From Gonapodya prolifera JEL478 (lineage: Eukaryota; Monoblepharomycota; Monoblepharidomycetes; Monoblepharidales; Gonapodyaceae), in assembly GCA_001574975.1 (NCBI GenBank), contig KQ965756.1, positions 3,160 through 67,159 on the forward strand: 64,000 nucleotides of DNA. Reading direction: 5' to 3'. A program made the translations under genes and the position numbers. The notes under the pieces were generated by a model. The model saw only the letters and a program-made list of their open reading frames with translations. It had not been told where the DNA came from and ran no database searches. Positions 35,689 to 50,800 of the stretch are shown in pieces. Position 1 is the first letter of the stretch; each line of letters begins with the position of its first letter.

Positions 35689-36853
35689 CTACCGCCTCTG
35701 TGTTTTCCTCCCTTTAGGAAATTTCGCCTTACAGTAGTCACAGTACCAAGCTCCCTCTGGTGGTGCCGAGAGCCCGACACATTCGTAGTGGTACCATTCG
35801 ATTGGGCACTGAAACGAGCGAAAAACGGCACGGCTCAATATCGACAACCCAAAGGACAAAACTATAGTGTTCGCTCACCTCTTCGTTATCACATCCAACC
35901 ATCTCCCCAAAAGATGGACGTTGACAAATACACCACAGACGGCCAGCGTCCGGGTCTGGCTCGAAGCTTTCAACGTAGGCTAGAGGTTCGGGATCGGGCA
36001 GAGGTCTACCAAGACGGAAACTTGATAAGTATGATGGCAGCCAAAGAATGGTCACGTGCAACGTACTGTGCCTGCTTGATTCGCTTTCTCTGCTTGTCCA
36101 GTAACTTCCCTCCATTGGTCTTCCCGTTTTCGAGCCTTCGACCTTTTCAAATGTCTTGTGTCAGTTCCAGATGAATCCCCAACTTGCATAAAGTGACTCA
36201 CGCTTCGTCCCGGGCGAAAGATACTCATCACGTTTCGAATTCTGCTGGTAGTCTACAGCAGGACGTTCTCTTCTTTCCCGGCCATAAGACGTGGACTTGG
36301 GCTCCTGCTCAACACGATTTATCATTGGCACAGTTGCCTGTCTCGTCGCCAAATGAGCCTGTCTCCGGGACATCTTTTCCTCCTCGTCATATCGATCCAA
36401 AACGTCCTCAATCCGATCAACGACTCTCCGAGACATAGATTGCGCTCGAACCGTCACTTCCATTTTCCGCTCTTCATGCCCACGGAGCTCCTCCAGTGCG
36501 GCAGATAGGCTTTGCAGATGTTGGATTTTCTGGGATGGTGTGAGGTCGGGCAGGGATGTAACAAGCTGGGAGATTTCCTCCCGGGTCTTGTCTGTGACAG
36601 CTGTGGATTGGGGGAATGGTAGAATGTTGCCACAGTAGTTCAATGGGAAGAAGTCGCACCTTTCGCGGCTGCTTCAGCTTCACGGATCGCTGTAAAGCTC
36701 GACGCGACGCTGTGTGGAAATGACTCTACTGCGTCCAGAAAGTCAAACTTGTGGGACAATGGGTCAGACCTGCCAGAAACTAGAGCGGACCTCGATCGGG
36801 GCAGTCCTCACCAGAAAGATCATTTGAGGCAAAGTTTCCTTGCTCGATGCCAT
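35689..36853 (-). CDS. ING-family PHD protein, second copy
   Basis: This is a smaller ING-type histone reader. The first exon reads MASSKETLPQMIFL and splices to SDPLSHKFDFLDAVESFPHS and VASSFTAIREAEAAAK, an ING N-terminal helix region. The next exon is coiled: EEISQLVTSLPDLTPSQKIQ, LEELRGHEERKMEVTVRAQS, VDRIEDVLDRYDEEEK. After a basic linker the PHD finger reads LWCICQRPSFGEMVGCDNEE, CPIEWYHYECVGLSAPPEGA, WYCDYCKAKFPKGRKTQRR, ending at 35689 with all zinc ligands present. It differs clearly from the ING3-like gene at 30433, so it is probably a separate subfamily (Yng1/Pho23-like). It is divergent from NOPCHAP1, 95 bp away. A 12-G run (35464-35475) lies downstream, in the region before p24. 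Confidence 0.88.
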
Positions 36854-36948
36854 CACGACTCGAGTTCCCGAGAGTTGGGAACTTCTGAAGAATCGCTACG
36901 GTCAGTCTGACCACGGGCAACCTTCTTTCTAAATATCAAAGAAGAATA

Positions 36949-37806
36949 ATGGCGTCTACAAGCAGGCAAAGGCAACAGTCACCTCGTGAGAGAGACGATG
37001 GCGAGCCAACTAAGAGACAGCGGCTGGAGCCCACACAAACCCGAGAGCAGAAGTTGGGTGAGGAGTGAAAGAGGATTTGTTCTGGAAGCTCACGATTTAA
37101 GTTAATGAGCCAGGAATTTCTAGGAGCTCTGTTTCTGGACAGAAACAATGCTGGGGTTGGATCTTTAAAGACGGAGCGGGTGGCGCCCCCTTCATTCTGT
37201 AGGTGGGTGATTCAACCAATTACGAGACAAAAATGCTCACCACGAACTCCAGTACTTGGACGACTGGACGCGTTTCTCCCTCAACTCGCGCTGGCCAATG
37301 AAAAGCTTGAAGCCGAGCTTCAGGCTGACCCGGAAGCCGCGGACAAGTACAACATCGAGAATGTTGATGATGGGAAGGCGCACGTGGAAATGGTGCGTAT
37401 GCGGTACCACAGTGACGAACTCAATCCTGCTCGTGTATGGACTGAGCTGACTCCGATGCGCTTGTAGAATCTGGGCCTCGGACTTTTTGAAGCCCAAGGT
37501 ATCGACATGCCAGGAGAGCGCTCAGATGAAGTTGAGATACGATTAAGACCCGAGGAGTCACTGGAGGCTGCGCTAGACGGAGGGTCAGTCATAACATCCT
37601 TTTTTACTGACGTAAACGGGAATGCACCTGGCGTCGAGGAGGTTGAAATCGACGATTCTAACTCGGATGTGATGAGCGAGGATGATGTCACGGATGGTGG
37701 AGCCGAAGAAGAAGAAGAAGAAGGAAGTTCAGAAAGTGACAATGAGGTCAGCAGTGAGGACTTGAGTGACAATGATGAGGGAACGGGGAATGGGGTTGAT
37801 TCATGA
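36949..37806 (+). CDS. NOPCHAP1-like box C/D snoRNP assembly chaperone
   Basis: The human homologue (C12orf45) bridges the R2TP complex to NOP58 during box C/D snoRNP assembly. The first exon is basic and disordered (MASTSRQRQQSPRERDDGEP). The second has FLGALFLDRNN and VGSLKTERV. The third has the signature LGRLDAFLPQLALANEKLEA, close to human DQVQTFLPQMARANEKL, followed by YNIENVDDGKAHVEM. The fourth starts NLGLGLFE and runs into an acidic tail rich in Glu, Asp and Ser (EEEEEEGSSESDNEVSSEDL) that ends at 37806. The core motif order and acidic end match the family. Family members are short and fast-evolving, so the call rests on the LPQMA/NIEN/LF core. Confidence 0.82.
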
Positions 37807-38059
37807 CGGTGACTGTCATTGCGAGGAATGCATTTACAATTCTGCACAATACTGTATTGTATAAAATACTGAAAACTGCCGAGAGCATCTCCATCAAAAA
37901 TTTAGCCGACACTCACAATCCTGCTCGACCTCCACAACCAGACAGGAAACCGTCAACTCCACTCTTCGGCTTCTCTCTGTACCCTTTTCTTCTTCACTGG
38001 TCACCCCACCCATCAAGTTCCGATTTCTCTCTTGTCGTATCAATTCTACCGCAATTGTA

Positions 38060-39751
<1,692 letters not shown>

Positions 39752-39975
39752 ATGTCGTTAGGTTTAGACTCGAAGCCTTTTTTTTGCAGTCGGCGAACCG
39801 AGAGAGCAGGACTACACGGGGGTTGTTCCTTTTAATGGCTAAGGTACATTTGGCGAGGCGGTCGCGCGTACTTCCAGCACGTCATTGTAGGCGCCGTACG
39901 GACGCCTTTTCAAGCGAATATACATTTGTGTCGCAGTTGTTTTCTACGTATATCTACATGCAGCATCAATTTTGT

Positions 39976-41993
39976 TCACTTCTTTCCGAAGTTAAGCCTG
40001 AATCCACTCGCAAAACCTTCCTTGCTTTCGAACTCGAAAATTGAGGGTCCCTTTTCCGCAGCAGTGCCCTTTAAAGCGTTGGTGTTTGTCCCTGCATCGT
40101 CTGTGTCATCAACACCATTCTGATGTGCATGTGGTGCAGTTGGGGAGTGAGGTTTACGTCGTTCGCCTAGAGAGACCGGAGTCTTTCGCACGCTATTGCA
40201 AGTGAATACGCAGGAACTCTTACCACTGGCCACTGATGGCCAAGTTGGGAACTGGCTGGGATCTTTCGGCAAAGGATCTTCCTCGAACCATGGGTGACGC
40301 ATAGCCTCCTCCGCCGTTATACGTCTTCCAGGGTCATAGGCGAGCATGGCGCTTAGGAGATCAAGCCCCAGTTGGGTGAGGTACGGAAATTTTTGACGTA
40401 AGGAGGATTGTGGAACGTTCGCAAATTGAATGGTTCGAGCATTAGGTAAAGAAGTCCAGTTGGGCCACGAATCTTCAGTGGGAGAGCCTAAGAGTCTGAA
40501 AATCTTACGATGGGCAACACGGAGTGAGAAACAGAAGATTTAAAAGAGCCTAACGACAGAACAAACTTGGTTCAGTTGATCAATTTCCCCTCTTCCGGGC
40601 ATAAGTGCCTCGTTGTTCACGAGCTCTCCAAAAATGCAACCTATGCTCCACATATCAATCGCAGGGGTGTAGTTACTTTCTCCCAGGAGAAGCTCCGGTG
40701 CTCGATACCACAAAGTCACAACCAGCTGGGTGAGGTTCACGGGTGGATCACCGTACGAGCGGGCAAGACCGAAATCCGCAATCTTGACATGACCAGTGTT
40801 GGTCATGAGAAGGTTGGAAGTTTTCCTGAATCGAAGTAAAATGTCAGGGCAGTTTCTAGCTCGCTCTTCTTGAGGAAAGACTCACAAATCTCTATGTATG
40901 ATCCATAAGTCATGAAGTAACTTCACACCAGACAGGAGTTGGATCATTAACGTTTTCACCTCTGATATCAAGAACGCAGTATTCCGAGAACGCATTGTCT
41001 CCATGAGTGTTTTGAGGTCATGGGGAACAAACTCCATCGCCATAAAAATACTAGCCCACCAAAAGCTTGTGTTATTAGGACTTCGAGAAACGTCACACGG
41101 TAGCATACGAACTTGTTCAAGGATTCGCCAACAACAATTTCTTTGACATTTACGATATTTGGGTGTTTTGCCATGAGCAGGCATTGAATTTCCCTCAAGC
41201 TCGTGACCGGAAAACCGTTCTTCTCGTTCTCCAATTTGAGCTTCTTTAGAGCAACGATTTCACCCGTAAGCTTGTCCCGCGCTCGGTAGACTACACCATA
41301 AGACCCCTCTGCTATACGGTTGAGCTTCTCGTAAGAATCAACCGACCGGCAAGGTGCAAGAGTGGGGAATGGAAGAGAGCGGTGCACGACTTGAGAGGTT
41401 TGCGAGCGCAATTTGGGGCGTCCACTTGATGCCAAAGTACTCTGGGTGATGGGTAGAACTTCATGTTGGCAAACAGATGAGACACAGGAAATGATTTTCC
41501 TAATCACCGAGTCCACCATAGGAATTCCGGTTGAGCTCCCCCCTTCCGGTCTCTCAACATTATCTTCTGCAATAATGGGAGTCTGGTGCCTGTCCAACTC
41601 ATCATGCTTGTGGATAGCAACATCTTGGTCATTCGGAACTTGTGGCTCCGCACTCGTTCTTTCTGATGCACCGATTCGCCGCTTCCTGTCCTTTTCGCGA
41701 ATCTTCTCTTTCTTTTTTCGTTTGCGAGGACGATCGCCTTCATCGTCCAACTCGTCGTCCTCGGTTGCATTCCATTTCGACATCCGCAGCGAATCCCTCC
41801 CCGTGCTATCGCACGAAAATCCAGCATTCTGTTTCGAGGAGCTGTATTCGCGATCCTGAACTTCTGATTGATGCTCTGTCGAACTCTCCTCGACATTAGA
41901 TCCTTGAAAGTACTGCGCGAGGTCGTCGTCGTCCAAGTCCTCCGGCGGCCGTTGGGGCCCGAAAACATGATCACTGGGACCGTTCGGATTCAT
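39976..41993 (-). CDS. Cyclin-dependent kinase CDK11 (PITSLRE-type)
   Basis: CDK11 with cyclin L acts in transcription-coupled splicing and in mitosis. The disordered N-terminal third starts [20 protein letters not shown] and has a basic patch, [19 protein letters not shown]. The kinase domain opens [20 protein letters not shown] and has [10 protein letters not shown] (catalytic lysine). It carries [12 protein letters not shown], which replaces the PSTAIRE helix and names the family (PITSLRE). Later motifs are [42 protein letters not shown] and [15 protein letters not shown]. The end reads [20 protein letters not shown] and [13 protein letters not shown], the GFxLxF tail also seen in animal CDK11. 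Confidence 0.95.
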
Positions 41994-42182
41994 GACGGTC
42001 GCGCTTCAACTCCGTGTGATTGAAGAATAAATGTTCGTGGTGGTCAGGTCACTTCCCTTGTTGAATTGGACGAGCCCACAGCATCAGAAGCCTTCGTGTA
42101 AATTGTCTAGAGTAGCTTTTTCCATGCATAATAGTAGTGCCAAAACCGTTGTAAAATAAGTTATCCTTCCTTCGGCTTATGC

Positions 42183-44842
42183 TTATGCGTGGGAGACGCC
42201 AAGTTCGGCGCCCTTCTTCACACTCTCCTCCATCGAGGCGAGCTCCTCCTCCGAAACACGCATGATGGGGCCTCGGAACCACTTGTGGGCGTCGAGCACC
42301 CAGTAGAGAGCCGTGAATGCGGCGACGCCTCCAATCATGACAGAGGCGTAGTTGAAGTTGGTGCCAGTGACGGGGTACGACTGGGGCAAGCACAGAAGCA
42401 CGAAAAGAAAGGTAACCCAGACACAAGCGACTATGCCCACGATCGAAGAGAATGGGCCAAGGTGGAATTCACCGCGCTTGAAGGTGTTGCGGGCGAAAGT
42501 GAGCTTGCAGAAGGTTGGGATCACGTACTACCACCGTCATCAAAAAAGCAAGTTAGTCACTCAATACCTATTATCTGCCCAAGAAGAGGCACTCACAGCA
42601 GTCATAAGACCAATTGTGGCCACCGAAGAAGCGGCGTTGAGCCCCACAGAGCTTCCGAAACCAATCGCAGTGATGAGGCAAGCGCCTATGGGGGAAATCT
42701 CCAGGTAACAATTACGTGGCCACATAGGGAAGAGAATTTGACTTACATCCTGTTCCAAACCAGATGGTGCGAAGAGGGAGCTTGGTGGTGGGGTGGGACC
42801 AGTAGAGGAAGCGAGACAGAGGGCCTCCGAATCCACGGTCACGAGCGAACGCGTAGACTGCGAAAACGTATTGCTAAGTCCTGCATTCTTGCAAGATGTT
42901 GGGTTCAAATCAATAAACTCACTCATGCGAGAGTTACTGAAACGAACAAAGTGCACGTTGTACTCAGTGAACATCCTATTACCTTCACGTGACGACAAAA
43001 CCGACTCACGCAGTAATGACAGCAACACCGCAACAGTACGATCCGGCAATAATGATGGCCATCAAGAAGACTCCGAGATCCTTTCCGGCAGACTCTGAAC
43101 GCGTCGGTGGGAAAAGGAAAAGTTTGCGAGGAACCTCGACAAGGAAACAGACAGTGCCAACACTCACGTTGGAACAGACTCATAATGCCTTGGGGGTAGG
43201 GGCTACCCAGAATGTCATCGATGGACTGGATGGAGAACAAGAGACCTAGCGACACCACCACATCAGTACACGACTCAATGGTGACATCATAAGTTCTTGA
43301 AACCCACCAACAAGGAAGAGGAATCCAATAAGGGCGCTGACAACCACTGAGTACACGATACTCTTGGGGGCGTCGGTATAGGAGTTCTTCGTCTCCTCCG
43401 AGACGTGCTGGAACCACACACAATGGGTAAGAAAATCGCCATCTGAAATCAACACTGACCGCAGGCGCAACTCACCGCGCTAGCGTCGTATCCGAGGAAA
43501 GTCCACGCCGGGAAGAGAAGGCCGAGCAGGACGGCGAAGCCCTGGCTGTCCTGACCGGACCGGTTTTCCAAGTTGCTGAACACAAACGAGGCGGTCTGTC
43601 GTGCGGGGGCTTTAGCCAAGCAGACGATGATGATGACGATCGGGCCGAGGAGGTGGACGGCGATGGCTGACGATTCGATTCGTTAGTGAAAATGTCCAGG
43701 TGGACACAAGAATGGAAGTCCCTCGACTCACAGAATTCCATGATGCGTTCAATGACTTTGTCGTGGATGGAGTTGATGGAGGCGCAGCTGATCAAAACGA
43801 AGATTCCGAGCAAGGTGGACTTCCATACTTGGTAGTCGTAGTCGGGGTTGTATACTGGAATGTGAGACCCGAACGTGAAAGGGAAGTAATTTCAATGAAA
43901 AGTGCGGTGAGCAACTTTGAAAGGCTGGCAACCCACCCAAGACGCAGGAGAACACCATTCCGGCAACGGAGAACGCGACAGAAGAGATGGCACCGATTTC
44001 ACCGCAGAGGTTGAACCAGGCAGTGAACCAGCTGATGATTGAAAAATGAAAATGTCAACGACTCCGCCCCTCTTGGCAAGGAAAACGTATCAGGATCGAC
44101 TCACGCAAAGACGGGTCCATAGCGGTCGCCTCCGAGCTTGGCCGACCAGTAGTACTGTTTTATCGGGGTGCAAGGTTAAATATGACCGAGTGTTGGAGTG
44201 AATAGTGAATGAATAATTCGTACCAGTCCACCAGCGGTAGGGTATGCAGAGCAAATTTCGGCCATGCAGAGCGCAACTAGAAGTCGAAATGTGTCGGTTC
44301 AGAAACCACATCCACGTGCAGACCTCGCGCACTGGAACCCACCGCTCAGGGACATGAGAGCGACGAAAATCCAGCCCCAGACGGCACCGGCAGAACCACC
44401 GACACTCAAGGCATACGAGAGAAGAGTGCCGACTCCGATAATGATAGAAATGTGCGAGAGCGAGACACCGAAGTTGTGACTGAAAATGTGCGACGTGTCA
44501 ATGGAAAGGGAAAAATCAGCGACGAAAATTGCATCTCACATCAGGCCAAAGCTACGAGAGAACTCTGATGGGTGAAAAAAACGGCGACCGGAACATGGTC
44601 AGAAGGTGCCCATTGAAGCACCGCGGCCATTTGACACCAACCTTGCTTGTAGCCCATCTGGAAGAGGGTAGAAGACAGAGGTGATTAACATTCATCGCTG
44701 CAAGACAAGCGAAAGGCGACGCAGGCATCCGGAGGCACGTCCGCGCAGCCACACAGATCCGGGAGAGAGAAGGGCGAGTGGCTCATCACCGCCATCAACG
44801 CACCCGCGCAAGACGCAGCTCATCCTCCGATACGGTTGCCAT
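42183..44842 (-). CDS. APC-superfamily amino acid/GABA permease, copy 2
   Basis: This is a paralogue of the permease at 27128-30194 with the same layout. It starts MATVSEDELRLARV (copy 1 has SEDEIRLAR). Shared blocks include QDSQGFAVLLGLLFPAWTFL with GYDAS, VSEETKNSYTDAPKSIVYSV with VVSALIGF, DDILGSPYPQGIMSLFQ, YVIPTFCKLTFARNTFKRGE, FHLGPFSSIVGIVACVWVTF, YPVTGTNFNYASVMIGGV, and the tail WFRGPIMRVSEEELASMEES ending at 42183. Many short introns lie in the same general places. The two copies have diverged enough that recent duplication is excluded by eye. Substrate is unknown. Confidence 0.9.
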
Positions 44843-45447
44843 GGTCGCTGGATGGCGCTGAGTGGTGCGCGAGTTGAGATGCGATTGATCAGCGAGATTG
44901 GACCGCAGGAAAAGAAATGTGCGCGTGGCTCCTTTTTTGAGGATCCGGGCGCGGTTGAAAGCCGCCCATGCTGCCTGGCGTCCTGACCACCACACTATAA
45001 ATCGGATCCGAGGGGCGCGTGCTCGCTTTACGTCGATTTGCTCTCCCGGAAATGCATTAAACTTCCATTTCCGTGCGCCTGCGAGCTTGGCTGCTTCCTC
45101 CGTTGGTGTGAGGTGGCGGCGGCGATTCCACGTCAACGTGGCTGAACACCGATGAGTAGATTCGCCCCTGCGCCCCTGCGAACAGTCCGCGTAGTGTGGC
45201 GCCCGCGACCGGATATCTGTTCCAAGGTATATTTCGATGTATGTACATCTGTACTTGTCATTCTCTTCCTCTCCAAAGTCCGCCCACCACCGACGAGGTG
45301 CCGACGGAGACCGGTCCTCAGGAACAGGTTTCCACGAGCGCTTCTCATTCCAACGCATGTACTATTAATGTATTATGTACTTCCAAAACTTGTCTCAGCA
45401 AAATTGTGATCTTCTACATTACTGTGATCTCAAGCAGTACCGTGCCA
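44843..45447. other. Intergenic, nothing recognised
   Basis: About 600 bp lie between the permease start and the stop of the hypothetical gene, both on the minus strand. A 187-codon minus-strand frame (44795-45358) overlaps the permease start in another frame and has arginine/tryptophan-rich composition typical of chance frames. No gene or repeat is supported. Confidence 0.4.
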
Positions 45448-47267
45448 TCAGCCCCTCCTATCAGTTATCCAATTGGACATGGCCCTGTTCCTGTCCCCCG
45501 CAGCCATACGGAGGTACTCCTCCACCTGGCACCTCAGCGTCAGATCATCCGCCGGGCGCGCGAGCGAGTCGAGAATCCACGTGATGGACGCCTCCGTGTC
45601 GGCCCTGCTGCTGGTTCCGGCTGAGAACGTGGGTGACGTGGGTGAGGGATTCGCCACGAAGGAGCTCGCGCGAGACCGAGTTCCAGTCGTGGACGCGGAC
45701 GTGGCGTGGCGGCAGCGCGGGGGCGGGGCTGAGTCAGAATACGCTGATCAGCAAACGTCATCGCTCCTCCGCGCCCCCGTCTCAAATCACTCACCGTCGC
45801 CAGACATTCCTCCGTCTCCGTGTTCGCTGAACCCGTCAGCCCCTGCTGTCCCTGACCGGCTGCGTGCCATTCCTTGGTTCCATTGAGCGAGGACCCGGTT
45901 GGGGCTCTTGAGCTGGGCAAGCACGTCTGTAAAATTAGGAATACAATTATTCAGCGACGAGCGACGAGACACTCAGAAGTTTTTGTTCCGAAGAACACGA
46001 ATTCACCTTCATCTTTTCCAGCAACTGCCCTTGTTTCGACCGACTCTTCTTGCGTATATCCTTTGTTCCTTCCCGTCCCGGTGATATTCTTCCACATGCT
46101 CCCAAACTTCTCAGCCAGGCCGCTCCCACCAGCTGTATGCCCTTCCATGAACGAGTCTCTCCTCCCGAAGACATGTCTCGTTGGCGACCCTTTGCCTGCA
46201 AAAAGCGGAGTCTTGGTTCTCCCAGCGGGTGGCTGGGCGCGACTATTTGCAAGCGTGTTTCGCTCAAGCACAGCGGGCGAGGTATCGACGACGGGCGCCA
46301 TTTGCATTTGCTGCGGCTTATTCGCACGAACAATGTTGTTCGAATTAGGCGTATTCGGGCGCGTCGTCTTGAGTATTCCCTTTGCCGGGGTCAGAGTGGG
46401 CGAAGGGGTCGGAGCGGGCGAAGGGGTCGACGCCGGTGTCGGGGAGCGCCCACTGGAGTTTGACGCGGGGTAGTTGGAGTTGGACGGCGTGGGCGAGGCA
46501 AGGGCGAGCCCGCACATCACGCTGTCGATGTTGATCGCGTCAGACGACGGATCGGGGGTGCGTGAGGTGGACCGCGCGTGGTACATTTGGGACCCGCGGC
46601 GGTTGGGAAGGGGTGGCGGTGACGTTGCCGTTGCTGGTGTTGCTGCGTCACTTGTCTTTGAGTCGTACCGCGGTATCCGAGGAGGGATCTGCGCCGTTTC
46701 CAAGCGGCCCATCCCGTCTTCGTATTCCGATTCCACCTCGATCTCCTCCATGATGGTCGTCATGTCGAGCTGGGGAGGGGGAGCATGGCGGCCCTTACGT
46801 GCTCGCGCGTAACCTTGGTTTGCAGGAGGAAGCGCACATGTTTCCTCGCCGAGAGAGCTTGTCAGAGAATCTTGCTTGCTGAGCGCACCAGGTGCGACCT
46901 CTGGAAGCGTGTCGGTCGACCTCGACGATCTCCGCGATCTCATCAAGACGGGAGGTGGCTTCATTTCCGGTAGCGGTTGTGCCGGGGGCGGCGCCGATGC
47001 GGTTGAGGGAGATATTATTTTGATTCGCGCGCGAGGTCCGTTGGACGTTGTTCGTGTCGAGGCACACGAGTTTGCCCGCGTCAGGGTGAGCGTCGGCGTG
47101 GTGCTGGATGACTGCGGATCCTTCTTGTCCCCGTTCATTGCGCTCAGTATGTCGTGCGTTGTGTTCGTGTCGACCAGTGTAGCAGTGGATTCGCCATTGG
47201 TGCTGTGCGTGAGCTTCACGTTGTTGAACTGGTCGTTCAAGATGAACTCGAGAGGCTTGAGCGTCAT
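45448..47267 (-). CDS. Hypothetical Ser/Pro/Thr-rich disordered protein
   Basis: I do not recognise a family. The first Met in frame (47267) gives MTLKPLEFILNDQFNNVKLT; the frame is open upstream, so an earlier exon is possible. A long exon is low-complexity, with basic and Ser/Pro patches (MRSRRSSRSTDTLPEVAPGA, PTPASTPSPAPTPSPTLTPA). One acidic-flanked block, DMTTIMEEIEVESEYEDGMG, stands out, and FGSMWKNITGTGRNKGY lies further on. Two further exons add TDVLAQLKSPNRVLAQWNQG and a possibly folded C terminus, SITWILDSLARPADDLTLRC, QVEEYLRMAAGDRNRAMSNW. No membrane or signal segment was seen. The open length and consistent splicing support a real gene, perhaps a regulatory or scaffold protein. 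Confidence 0.6.
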
Positions 47268-47800
47268 GGCAAGCGTGTCTGACCGGTTCGGACAGGGGAT
47301 CAATCATGTGGTTTCCTGAACACGCGTCTGGTGTCCATCATCTTTACTCACCTTGCTGTAACCCCTTTGCCGCTCCACCGCCCATCTGATCACCATCAAC
47401 TCCGTTCATCATGGCTGAAAGTGATCCTCTGCTCGTCTGGTCGCGGGAATCGCGCGACGCAACAATGTTGGGCGACACCGGGGGATCAGAACACGATCAC
47501 TGCGCCATCACGCCCAGTTCACCCCGCAGGGCACTTACCTGTGTCAAATCGAGTGTGCGGTCGCGCTGGTAGACTCTTTCTTCTCCGGAATTCACTGGAA
47601 GTTCAGAAGTGATGAAGATTATGGCCACAGTGAGCCCCATATCCGTCGCTTCAATGGATCAACCGGCAAGTCTTCAAACCCCCCTTCCCCTTTCTGATAA
47701 CACTGGGATTCGCCAGACTTCCGCCTCAAAACGGTAACGCTACTGCAAGCCCGCGCGTCGCTCATCGGGTCCACCTGAGTGGGGCCTCCAGCAACCAGCA
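47268..47800. other. Divergent intergenic region
   Basis: About 530 bp separate the hypothetical gene (minus) from VPS15 (plus). Short plus-strand frames here (for example 47331-47612) show no family features. The interval should hold both promoters. No repeat was seen. Confidence 0.4.
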
Positions 47801-50800
47801 ATGGGGAACGTCGTGTCATCGTCCCACGCATTCGCTCGTGGATCTGCCACCGCCGACTCGTATGTGGCCGAGCTGGTGGATGTCCGATATGAGCGCTCTC
47901 TGGGATCTTCCCGCTTCATGAAAACTATTCGATGCGCCCACAAGGAGGGCACTGTTGTAGTCAAGGTGTTTTTGAAACCGGAGTCGGCGCTTTCGTTGCA
48001 AAAGTACAAGGACGAACTGAGAAGTGAGTGAACTTTGGCAGATGCGGGGGATTTCTCGACTGGGTCAGCTGGAAGACCCGATTCACGTTTGACGTGTCGT
48101 CCTAAAGCACACCGCGCCCTCGTATCGGAAATTCCAAATGTGCTATACCACCAGCGTATACTGGAGACCGACCGCGCGGCGTACCTCGTCCGCCGATTCG
48201 TGTTTTCCTCCCTGTACGACCGAGTCGCCACGCGGCCGTTCCTGCACCACGAGGAGAAGAGATGGATCGCGTTTCAGCTTCTCACGGTCGTCGCAGAGTG
48301 CCACGCGAGGGGTGTCTGCCACGGAGACATAAAGGCGGAGAACGTGGTCGTGACAAGCTGGGGGTGGGTGTACTTGGTGGACTTTGCCCCCTTCAAACCC
48401 GCCGTGGTCCCCGAGGTAGGTCCTTCTTTAACTGTGCGGTGTGAAGACCACAAATGAACGTTCGTTGCAGGACAACCCCGCGGACTTCTCCTTTTTCTTC
48501 GACTCATCAGGCCGCCGGTCTTGCTACTTGGCACCCGAGCGATTCGTGTCCGCTTCATCGTCAGCATCATCCCCGGCCGATATGAAACTCACCCCTGCTA
48601 TGGACCTCTTTGCCGTTGGGTACGTTTGCATCGGCCCAAACGCTTGATTCCTTCCATATTTGTTAACCCTTCCCTTGCCAAAATCAGTTGCGTCATAGCA
48701 GAACTTTTCCTGGAACACCCTCTCTTCAGCCTCTCGCAGCTGCTGCGGTACCGCGACGGCGCGTACGATCCGGCATCTGATCTCAAAAGAATCCATGACC
48801 AGCAAATCCGAGTGGGTGATAAGTATCAATCTATGATTTCATCAGAGTAATTCAAGTCAATCTCTTACCCAACAGGATCTCATCCTCCATATGATCCACC
48901 GCGACCCGTCCCAGCGCCTTTCTGCTGCCGCTTACCTGTCTCAACATCTCGGTACTCTCTTCCCGACAACCTTTTCGTCCACACTCCACCCACTCGTGGC
49001 TTCAGTCTCTCGGCCCCTCACACCGCCAGGCTGGGCCCTCTCCCCTTCAAACGGCGGACCTCGAATCATCCCGGAAGCCGACGAGCGCGTCTCCACTCTG
49101 TACGCCGACTGGAGTAGCTGGGCCGTGGATTGTGGTCTCGTCCCACTGCTCGAGTCTGGGTCCCGGCCCGCCCGCCCATCCGACTCGTTTCCTTCTCTGC
49201 GAGACCCAGATCATCTAGCATCCCTCCCCGCTTCTTTCCTCACCCCTTCTGCTCGCGCATGTGCCCTCGCATGTGCAACCTTGGTGTCCTCCCAGGTCCG
49301 GGCCGCACGCTTCCCTCGCACTCGCCTTGCCTGCCTTGATCTGTTATCTGCACTCTCGCCCCATCTCACGTCCTCCGAACTGCTCGATCGTGTGCTGCCA
49401 CTCGCAGTCCTCCTCGTCCGCGACCCCAGCGACTCTGTCCGGGCCAGGGCTGTCGTGGCGGTTGCGCAGGTATTGGCCGGTGTGACGGAACTGGGTGCCA
49501 CAGACGCAGGTGTAGTAGGAGAGTATGTCGGCCCGGCGGTGCGGGGTTTGGCGCGAGATAGTAGTGCAGTGGTGCGGGAGGCATGGGCACGATGTTTGGG
49601 GGGCCTTGGTGAGTGTTTGGCGAGGTGTTCAATATATCGGTGACGGTTTTCACGCTTTGTGGTACAGGCGAATCCGCCCTCAGATTCCTCGAGCTCTCGC
49701 AGTCCCTTCGGTCACCACCAGTGATCTCTGGAAACCATCCTTCCCCACTCCCCGACTCTTACGATGACCTTCTCCGTGAAACTCGGGACCTACTTGCGGA
49801 TGAAGCCAACGATCTCTTGCCAGACCCGGACCCATCGGTTCGTCGAGCGTTGTTGGGTCAGGCAGCCAGACTTGCTGTGGTGTTGGGACGGAACTGGGCC
49901 ATCGACGTCATGGTTGGTCATGTTGTCACATATTTGAACGATCGGGAGTGGAGGGTGAGGAGGTGAGTTTGTGAATAAGAAGAGTGCACAGCAACGGATG
50001 TTGCGATTCAGTATCTATCTCTACAGCGCTTTCTTCGACGCCATTCCCTCGCTTGTTACTTTCCTGGGCAAGCGAGCTCTTTCCGAATACTTCCTCCCCC
50101 TCATCGCGCAAGCGCTCACTGATCCTGACGAGTACGTCTTGGACAGATGCATAAAGTCATTAGCAGGATTGCTCGAGCTTGGACTGATTGGGAGACGTGA
50201 GGCCCTGGGACTGTGCCCCGTGCTTGCACCGATGTTGGTACATCCTGGTGTTCGTGTCCGACTAGGTGAGATTCTGGATGCCATGGACGGTGCATTGTTG
50301 GTCACGTAAAACATTTGGCACTCTCCCATCCATAGCTGCAATCGGATATTTCACAGCATCTGCGAAAGCCCTTCCCCTGGTGGACGTGCGCTGTGTGGTG
50401 TTCCCTGCCATCAAACCCTTTCTCAATGCGGAAGTAGCGCAACTTACTGGGGAGGGTATGGCGGACACTCTCAAACCACCCGTCAGTAGAGCAGGTTAGT
50501 GTAAACACAAATTATATGGCGAATCGTGAACTTACCCTCCCAACAGTTTTCGAGCTTGTTGCCTCATGGCTCGCCAAGGCACCTCGCGCGGCTTCATTGG
50601 CACTCGACCACTCTTGGAACGTTCGGGGTGTTTCCTCAAGGCACCGAAAGACTGCATCTACAGGCACGACTTCTACCATGGAAGTCTCCGGGGGAGCGCA
50701 CAGCGATGCGGACGCTGGCGGTGGGAGCTTCGGTGGTTCTTCAACAGGGGACAAGGAGGCCGATTCTCTTCTTGCGCGACTCAGAGCACTCGACGTTACC

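Noticed and set aside
44795-45358. 187-codon minus-strand frame
   Set aside because: It overlaps the conserved permease start in another frame and has chance-like composition.
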